The notes under the pieces: model-generated
What the model saw: only the letters and a program-made list of their open reading frames with translations
Database searches by the model: none
What the model was told of the DNA's origin: nothing
In this document: piece by piece, positions 58,561-64,000 of the stretch
How the letters are laid out: every line of letters starts with the position of its first letter
Numbering within the stretch: position 1 is the stretch's first letter
Assembly (NCBI RefSeq): GCF_007741475.1
Contig: NZ_CP036261.1
Span: forward strand, 3,219,428-3,283,427
Length of the DNA stretch: 64,000 nucleotides
Direction: 5' to 3'
Source: Rosistilla ulvae
Lineage (GTDB): Bacteria > Planctomycetota > Planctomycetia > Pirellulales > Pirellulaceae
Translations under genes and position numbers: made by a program

Positions 58561-60345
58561 CTACCGCACCAGCGGTCGCACCGCGCCGTTGGCGATCTTT
58601 TCGGGGGCTTGGTGCAGCGTCAGGTGTCGGTAGTAGACTTCCAGACACAAACAGCCCATCGCCGTTGTGTAGACTTCGCCGCCGTAGCCGCCCCAGACGC
58701 TGGTCGTCGGCCAGCTGCCGTCGCTGCGTTGGGTTGCCAATAGCCGCCGCTTCATCGCTTCGTTCCAACGCGTCCATGCCGGCGACTGCAACTGATGTAG
58801 CGCCAGCGAGGCGTAGTACCAGTAATAAAAATTGTCCTCGCCCATCCCCGGCAGCTCTTGCAAGATGTACGCCTCCGCTTCGGCGATCTCCGCCGGCGGA
58901 ACGTAATGTCCCAACAACAACCGCGACGCCAATGCCTCGGCGGTCATCGTTCGCGATGGCGGACGCTTGGGGCGGTACGACGCCAGACCGCCGCGGCCGG
59001 CGCGGACTGTCGACAGGAAGGTTCGCAGTCGATGGTCGATCTGTGGATCGAGGTTCATCCCTCCCTGCTTGCCACTCTCCATCGCCATCGCTTGCCAACC
59101 GAATTGGCTGGTGTCGCCGGTGTCGCCCGGTTGATAACGCCAGCCGCCGGTCGACGGATGTTGGATCCGAGCGGAATAGCTGAGCGCGTCGGCTGTCGCT
59201 TGAGCCAACCGCGGATCGCGCGTCAACGCAAACGCTTCGCCCAACGAAAGGGTGGCGATACTGTGGCAATACATCCGCGCGTACGTGCCGGCCGGTCCCC
59301 CCATCGATCCGTCGTTCGCTTGCCGGTTCAACAACGCTTGCAGGCCGCGGGCGACGTTGTCGTTGTACGGTCCTTCGAGATGCGTGTACCCGCTGCCCAT
59401 CAGCGACAGCAGCGCCAACCCGGTCAGCCCCGTCTCGGCTCGCTTCCCCGCACCGTTGCGATTCTCACCTAGGGGCATCCGTTCCTGCCCCGCTCCGGTC
59501 GTCGTCGGATCCCAGATTCCATCGGGACGTTGACGCGATGCGATGAACCGCAGTCCAGCCGCCACGGCAGCTTCGGTTCGGTCATCGCCGCCGGTTGCGA
59601 TCAATGCACTCCGACGCGCCGGGCCGCGACGGTTGGCAAAGTCGTCGGGACGTGGTGAAGCGACCGGCGTCGCGACTGTCTGAGTTGGCACGGGGACGCC
59701 CGACGCGGCGCTGGCGGGCTGAGCGGCCAGCGGTTCGGTTGGCTGCGGCGTCGCGGCTGCTGGTTTCGGCATCGGTGGCTCGGGCGTCGGCATCGGTTCC
59801 GGTGCATCCGCTTGTGAAAGCGTCGCATCAGCCAACAGCAGATCGGTCATCATTTGATCGATCTCCGCGTGCGTCGCGTTCAACTCGATCGGCTCTGCGG
59901 CAAACTCGGGCGGATCGGTCGACGTCTGCATCGGCAGCTCCGACGGCGCGGGAGCCGTGACGACAGCCGGCTGCGGATCGGCTTCGGGCGTGGGCAGCTC
60001 CAGCGGCGGGACGAAGGTCTCGGGTGTTTCGTCGAGCGACGCCGATTGGTCGGGATCAAAGCTTTCGACGTCAGCGATCGTGACCATCACCGGAGCGTTG
60101 CCGTCGATCTCGCCGGGCGCGTCGCCGGTCCCTTTGCCTGGTTGGTCCTTGGTCGGCACAAACCAGAACAGCGAGCTGTGGATAAGGACTGAAAGAACCG
60201 CACACGCGATCGCGGCTTTGGGACGCCGGCGGCCCGATTGCCGTCGCCACAGAACCCACGTAGCAACAACCAGTACCATCGCCATCACGGCGAGGAACGC
60301 CAACCAGGGCGTTTGCGCGAGCGTTGAATCGGTGATTGACTTCAT
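58561..60345 (-). CDS. second TonB-like anchored squalene-cyclase-fold protein
   Basis: 594 aa from ATG 60345. Two membrane helices (about 12-33 and 45-63) with basic residues between, so helix 2 runs in-to-out. It holds S52-V-L-I-H56, again the TonB SxxxH spacing. A very Pro-rich linker (about 64-235) is followed by an alpha/alpha toroid (about 250-580): RQRPDGIWDP, GGWRYQPGDTGDTSQFGWQAMA and RSDGSWP. It is a diverged paralogue of the 56469-58079 gene. Follows exbD by 23 bases and precedes the first paralogue. Confidence 0.82.
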   Translation of the reverse strand: MKSITDSTLAQTPWLAFLAVMAMVLVVATWVLWRRQSGRRRPKAAIACAVLSVLIHSSLFWFVPTKDQPGKGTGDAPGEIDGNAPVMVTIADVESFDPDQSASLDETPETFVPPLELPTPEADPQPAVVTAPAPSELPMQTSTDPPEFAAEPIELNATHAEIDQMMTDLLLADATLSQADAPEPMPTPEPPMPKPAAATPQPTEPLAAQPASAASGVPVPTQTVATPVASPRPDDFANRRGPARRSALIATGGDDRTEAAVAAGLRFIASRQRPDGIWDPTTTGAGQERMPLGENRNGAGKRAETGLTGLALLSLMGSGYTHLEGPYNDNVARGLQALLNRQANDGSMGGPAGTYARMYCHSIATLSLGEAFALTRDPRLAQATADALSYSARIQHPSTGGWRYQPGDTGDTSQFGWQAMAMESGKQGGMNLDPQIDHRLRTFLSTVRAGRGGLASYRPKRPPSRTMTAEALASRLLLGHYVPPAEIAEAEAYILQELPGMGEDNFYYWYYASLALHQLQSPAWTRWNEAMKRRLLATQRSDGSWPTTSVWGGYGGEVYTTAMGCLCLEVYYRHLTLHQAPEKIANGAVRPLVR

Positions 60346-60368
60346 GCGATGCACGACGAGAGCTTATG

Positions 60369-60779
60369 CTATCGCTGCATTCGAACAGCGATTCCCATAT
60401 CGGTGATTCCGGCCTGGCGAACGACTTGCAGGACTTCGGCAATCGCTTGGAAATTGCCTTGCCCATCGCCTCTCACTACTACACTCGTATCGGCATATTG
60501 AGCGGCCGCACTCGTTAGGGTTTGCTGCAATTGATTGATAGCAACTGGATTCTTGTCCAGCAACAACGACCCATCAGCGAGGACATCGACAACCCGTTGG
60601 TCGGGCCCCCGAGTGATCGATTGCAGATTCCCCACTCCCGGCACGTTAACCTTGATGCTCCCCTCTTGGTCGGTGAACTTCGCCCCGACCATAAAGAAGA
60701 TCACCAACAGGAAGACGACATCGATCATCGGCGTCAGATTGATCGTCGCCTCTTCGCCACTGCGTCGTTGATATGCCAT
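60369..60779 (-). CDS. exbD: ExbD/TolR proton-channel subunit
   Basis: 136 aa. One N-terminal membrane helix (about 18-37) with D20 in LTPMIDVVF, the proton-carrying Asp of ExbD/TolR, and a periplasmic domain ending in ITDMGIAV. Its start overlaps the exbB stop by one base (TAATG), so they are made together. Confidence 0.94.
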   Translation of the reverse strand: MAYQRRSGEEATINLTPMIDVVFLLVIFFMVGAKFTDQEGSIKVNVPGVGNLQSITRGPDQRVVDVLADGSLLLDKNPVAINQLQQTLTSAAAQYADTSVVVRGDGQGNFQAIAEVLQVVRQAGITDMGIAVRMQR

Positions 60780-61759
60780 TATGCAGCCTTTCGTCGCCGC
60801 GTCTTCGACGCTGCTCCGCCGCTTTCGGCCGAGACCGCGTCGATGACTCCCAATGACAAGCGTTCGATCTCAGCCAGATAGCCATCGGCTCGCGAGCTGA
60901 AATACATGTAGGCCAGGTAGGCGGGAATCGCCACGGACAGCCCGCCGGCGGTCGTCACAAGCGCTTGGCTGATCCCGACGGCTAGCAATTCCGGGTGCCC
61001 TGCCCCGGCTTCGGACGCCATCGTTTCAAACGCGTCGATCATGCCGAGCACGGTTCCCAACAGCCCGATCAAAGGAGCGACATTGCTGACGGCGTGGAAG
61101 ACACGCAGATAGCGTCGCAATCCGTCGGCGGTCCGTTCCAACGCGTCGAAGACAGCCGCTTCGATCTCGACCATCGGACGGCCGGTTCGCTTGACCGCCG
61201 CGATAAAGACGTCGGCGACGGCGCAGTCGAATTCGTTGCAGACCTCGTTCGCCTCTTCGATGTCCAATTGCCCATCGTCCAGCTTTTCGCGGAACCGGCG
61301 GACAAAGGGGCGTGGGATCACGCGGCCGCGGCGCAGCGAGATCAATCGCTCGCAAATCAATCCGATCACGATCAAGCTGCAGATGCCCAGCGGAATCATC
61401 AGCAATCCGCCGGCGCTGATCTGAGCCTTTAAGCTCGACGCCCATCCCGGAACCCACGACGACGATTCTTCGCCAGCTTCCTCGGCCGGAGCTTCAGCGG
61501 TCGGCTGCGGCTGAGCGGCTGGCGGGATCGATGGGATCGCTGTCGGTTGCGGCGCGAACCCGCCCTGTTGGCCAAAGCCCTGTTGTTGGAAAGATTGACC
61601 CGGTTGGCGGAACTGTTGCGCCGCAGCGGTTCCGGGAACGCTAAACGCAAACGCTAGCATCATCGCCAGGGCGGCAAACGATCGCGCAGCGGTCGGCTGG
61701 GCCGCGGCGGTTGTTGCGCAGCGGGGTGCTTGGTTCGGTGCGGCGTGGCTTGCTAGCAT
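60779..61759 (-). CDS. exbB: ExbB/TolQ proton-channel subunit
   Basis: 326 aa from ATG 61759, four bases after the upstream stop. A cleavable-looking signal peptide and Pro/Gln-rich region (to about 105) precede the three ExbB helices: ISAGGLLMIPLGICSL, VAPLIGLLGTVLGM and ALVTTAGGLSVAIPAYLAY. This exported Pro/Gln N-terminus is an addition seen in some MotA/TolQ/ExbB proteins. Forms the pentameric proton channel with ExbD. Confidence 0.93.
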   Translation of the reverse strand: MLASHAAPNQAPRCATTAAAQPTAARSFAALAMMLAFAFSVPGTAAAQQFRQPGQSFQQQGFGQQGGFAPQPTAIPSIPPAAQPQPTAEAPAEEAGEESSSWVPGWASSLKAQISAGGLLMIPLGICSLIVIGLICERLISLRRGRVIPRPFVRRFREKLDDGQLDIEEANEVCNEFDCAVADVFIAAVKRTGRPMVEIEAAVFDALERTADGLRRYLRVFHAVSNVAPLIGLLGTVLGMIDAFETMASEAGAGHPELLAVGISQALVTTAGGLSVAIPAYLAYMYFSSRADGYLAEIERLSLGVIDAVSAESGGAASKTRRRKAA

Positions 61760-61763
61760 CGGT

Positions 61764-63644
61764 TTAGCGAGTCGTTTCGTTGCCGATCCAGCCGAGGCGG
61801 CGGCTGGCCAGACGAGCGTATGGTGATTTGGCATGTTTGTTCAGCAGACTTGTGTAGCAAACGGCGGCGTCGCGAAAGTTACCCATCTTTTCAAACGCCT
61901 TGCCGGCTTGCAGCAACGCCGCGGCTCCCCATCCCGATTCGGGGAACAACGTCTCGCAGCGGCGGTAGGCGTCGATGGCGGCACGGTAATCTCGCTGCAT
62001 GAAATAGGTTTCGCCGATCAACCACTGGGCTCGGCCACGCAAGCGTTGATCCGCTGCGGGGGACAGCACCACGGTGTCGAGTAGTTTTCGCGAGCTATCA
62101 AAGTCGGCGCGGCGAATGGCCAACTGAGCTGCCACGATCTGCACGTATTGCCGATCGCGAGACGATTCGGCTGCGGCCGTCGCCGCGGCAATCGCCTGTG
62201 TAGCTTCATCGACCGAACCGACCTGCACCGCCAGTTCGGATCGCCGCAACAACACTACAAATGTCGGCTCGGAACCGGCCGCCAATCGCGTGAATAAGTC
62301 ATAAGCTGCCTTAGAACTTCCCAAACGCTGCAAACTCTCGGCGATCACAGCTCCCTGGTACTGGTTGCTTACCAACACCTCGGCTGGCATTTTGGCTGTC
62401 GCTTCGGTGATCACCGACCAATGCTGGTGCTCGAACAACCAATCGATGATCGCTCCGGTGACGATGTGCTGCTGCGGATCGATCATCCGTTGCAGTCCCG
62501 CGTCGGCAAATCGCAGCACGATCTCGTTCCCCGCCGTCTCGCTTAAGCGGTCCAATGTCTGAGCGACCAACTGCGGATCGCCCGCGTTAAAGACGACCGA
62601 CGCGACCGCTTCGAACTTTGCGTCGTCCCCCGATTTTGCCGCGTCGGCGATCGCCAGATGCAATACGCTGCGAGCGGCGGGAGTGTCGGTGTGTTGTTGA
62701 GCCAAGTGAGCTCGTGTTTCTTGCAGCAGTTCCTCGTCGCCAGCCTTCTGAGCGATCTGGATCAGCAGCGTCAGGCCGTCGACGGTCTCGCTAGCATCGG
62801 CGTATTGGGCATACAAGCGTTGCAGCAACTCGATAGCTACCGGCGTCTGGTCGGCGTCGATCTGCTTCCGTGCCGCAGCTAGCAAAGCTCGCGCGGCGCC
62901 GGGCGACTTGGGATAGTTGTCGACGTATTCCAACAACGCTTCGGCCGCTTCGGTCGGCGTCGTTGCCAATGCGGCTTGAGCCCAGGCGTAGCCGAGAGCG
63001 GCTTCCTGTTTGCCGCGGTCGTCTTGATCGTTTTCCATCTGCCAGCCAAAAGCTTCGCACGCCGTCTTGGCTTCGCCCTGCTTCAGCGCGCCGGCGGCGA
63101 CCTTCTTTGCTAGCGAGACGGTGACGTTGGGATCGAGTTCACCCGAGTCGGCTCCTTTCTGCAGATGCAACCAGGCTTCGCTGCATCGCTCATCTTCGCA
63201 CAGGGCGGAGATCAACATCGGATAAGCGGCCGCCCGTTCGCTGGGCGATGTGGAGACCTGGATCGCCTGGTGCGCGTGTTCGGCGGCGGCGGAATAGCGG
63301 CCGGCGTGCAGCTGGCACTTGGCGCAACTCAGACGGATGGGAGCTTCGCGAACGCGGTTGGTCCGCTGTTTCAGTGCAGCTTCGAAGACGTCCGCCGCTT
63401 CGGCATTGCGTCCCATCGCCGAGAGAGCTTGGCCGTTTCCGCACATCGCCTGAACGGCAGCGGGATGCTCGGGATTCTTCTTGACGAATTCAGCCAGCGT
63501 CGCCGCCGCCTTTTCGAACGAACCGGCAGCCAATTCGGCCAGCCCGGCCCGAAACGAATCCTCCGCCGTCGCGGAGACGCTCAAAGTGATTAGAAACGCC
63601 GTGAAAATCGTGCGAAGATTCAGGGAAAACGCTTGTTTGCGCAT
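61764..63644 (-). CDS. exported TPR-repeat protein of the ExbBD operon
   Basis: 626 aa. Signal peptide (1-27) and about a dozen TPR-type helix pairs (for instance SFEKAAATLAEFVKKNPEHPA and RDYRAAIDAYRRCETLFPES). GGGGGAG is the ribosome site. First gene of the TPR-exbB-exbD-toroid-toroid operon, with 4 bases to exbB. It likely docks proteins in the periplasm, an inference from the fold. Its helices are TPR/YfgC-like, with no enzyme domain. Confidence 0.88.
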   Translation of the reverse strand: MRKQAFSLNLRTIFTAFLITLSVSATAEDSFRAGLAELAAGSFEKAAATLAEFVKKNPEHPAAVQAMCGNGQALSAMGRNAEAADVFEAALKQRTNRVREAPIRLSCAKCQLHAGRYSAAAEHAHQAIQVSTSPSERAAAYPMLISALCEDERCSEAWLHLQKGADSGELDPNVTVSLAKKVAAGALKQGEAKTACEAFGWQMENDQDDRGKQEAALGYAWAQAALATTPTEAAEALLEYVDNYPKSPGAARALLAAARKQIDADQTPVAIELLQRLYAQYADASETVDGLTLLIQIAQKAGDEELLQETRAHLAQQHTDTPAARSVLHLAIADAAKSGDDAKFEAVASVVFNAGDPQLVAQTLDRLSETAGNEIVLRFADAGLQRMIDPQQHIVTGAIIDWLFEHQHWSVITEATAKMPAEVLVSNQYQGAVIAESLQRLGSSKAAYDLFTRLAAGSEPTFVVLLRRSELAVQVGSVDEATQAIAAATAAAESSRDRQYVQIVAAQLAIRRADFDSSRKLLDTVVLSPAADQRLRGRAQWLIGETYFMQRDYRAAIDAYRRCETLFPESGWGAAALLQAGKAFEKMGNFRDAAVCYTSLLNKHAKSPYARLASRRLGWIGNETTR

Positions 63645-64000
63645 CTCTCCCCCAGAGAAAGGGTGGTTGTGGAGCCGAGAGATTGTGATCCGTCACAAAG
63701 GTAAACCGGGGGGAGTGTACGCAACTAAAAGGAAGCACGACAACCCAGATGTTCGACGCCCCCGCAGCAATCCCAAAAGCCCGTACCGGAACTCGTCAAG
63801 AGTTTCGTCATCATCGAGTTTCGTCATCCCTATCATGGATCGAAAGTCTTGACGGCCTGTCGATATAAGTGGTCTAGGTTCGTTTTTTTCTTGGTTTCCT
63901 CCTTACCTCCGCTGGCGATGACGGCGTAGCGGTAGCTACAAGTCATCGAGAGCAGGTAGGAGGAGAGGCGGACAGGGAAAGGCACGATGCCGGTGAAGTC
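63645..64000. other. intergenic region with a structured element near the right edge
   Basis: An inverted pair CCTCCTTACC...GGTAGGAGG (63898-63964, one bulge) encloses CGATGAC...GTCATCG with inner GTAGC/GCTAC (63916-63948). A T7 run lies just upstream. Function not seen; no gene is supported. Confidence 0.45.

Noticed and set aside
63898..64000. RNase P RNA or other stable RNA at the right edge
   Set aside because: The hairpins are clear but none of the conserved RNase P, tmRNA or SRP sequences are present.

Overview
The window looks like part of a chromosome from a marine-type Pirellulaceae planctomycete (Rhodopirellula, Roseimaritima or Rosistilla relatives; genus inferred, not proven). 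The signs are a DUF1559 prepilin-like protein, a PSCyt1/DUF1549/DUF1553 plus DUF1501 pair, a sulfatase, two Ser/Thr kinases, an ECF sigma factor next to a kinase, a LEPR-XLL-type surface protein, exported proteins with twin-arginine leaders, and GC-rich palindromic repeats between genes. I found no tRNA, rRNA, insertion sequence, prophage or CRISPR array.

Layout. 1-5 kb: the 5' part of an Lpg1974-type porin gene running off the left edge, a DUF1559 pseudopilin, and a divergent pair (DUF1338-like dioxygenase and saccharopine dehydrogenase family) that suggests lysine catabolism through 2-oxoadipate. 5-10.5 kb: a FliL-like membrane protein and the PSCyt1/DUF1501 pair. 10.5-17.7 kb: housekeeping genes (queE, queF, a sugar isomerase/epimerase-like protein, tilS, a SixA-like phosphatase, bioB) and two exported proteins. 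18.2-24.3 kb: a cbb3 oxidase operon with a ccoN-ccoO fusion, ccoQ, a one-haem ccoP, ccoG, ccoH and a SafE/TauE-type protein. 24.4-32.2 kb: an exported HEAAH protein, an M19 dipeptidase-like protein, a NodB deacetylase, a kinase, a PIG-L deacetylase and an excisionase/receiver protein. 32.3-35.3 kb: five tandem palindromic repeats, thiS, thiG and a metallophosphatase. 35.6-43.5 kb: a MacAB-type efflux pair behind a strong sigma-70-like promoter, a sulfatase, a GT39-type glycosyltransferase and a small secreted protein. 43.7-49.4 kb: a WYL regulator, a GGCT-like protein, and a translationally coupled sigma factor-kinase-surface protein operon. 50-56.2 kb: glutaminyl cyclotransferase, glgB, a degenerate RNase H, radC and ilvE.

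Most interesting: 56.5-63.6 kb on the minus strand. An exported TPR protein, ExbB and ExbD are followed by two membrane proteins with squalene-cyclase-like alpha/alpha toroids. Both of these carry a TonB-like inner-membrane anchor with an SxxxH motif and a proline-rich linker. I infer a proton-motive-force-driven envelope machine in which TonB's C-terminal domain is replaced by a periplasmic toroid. Other candidates are the sigma-kinase-LEPR operon, the RNase H fold protein without catalytic acids, and the tandem palindrome array.
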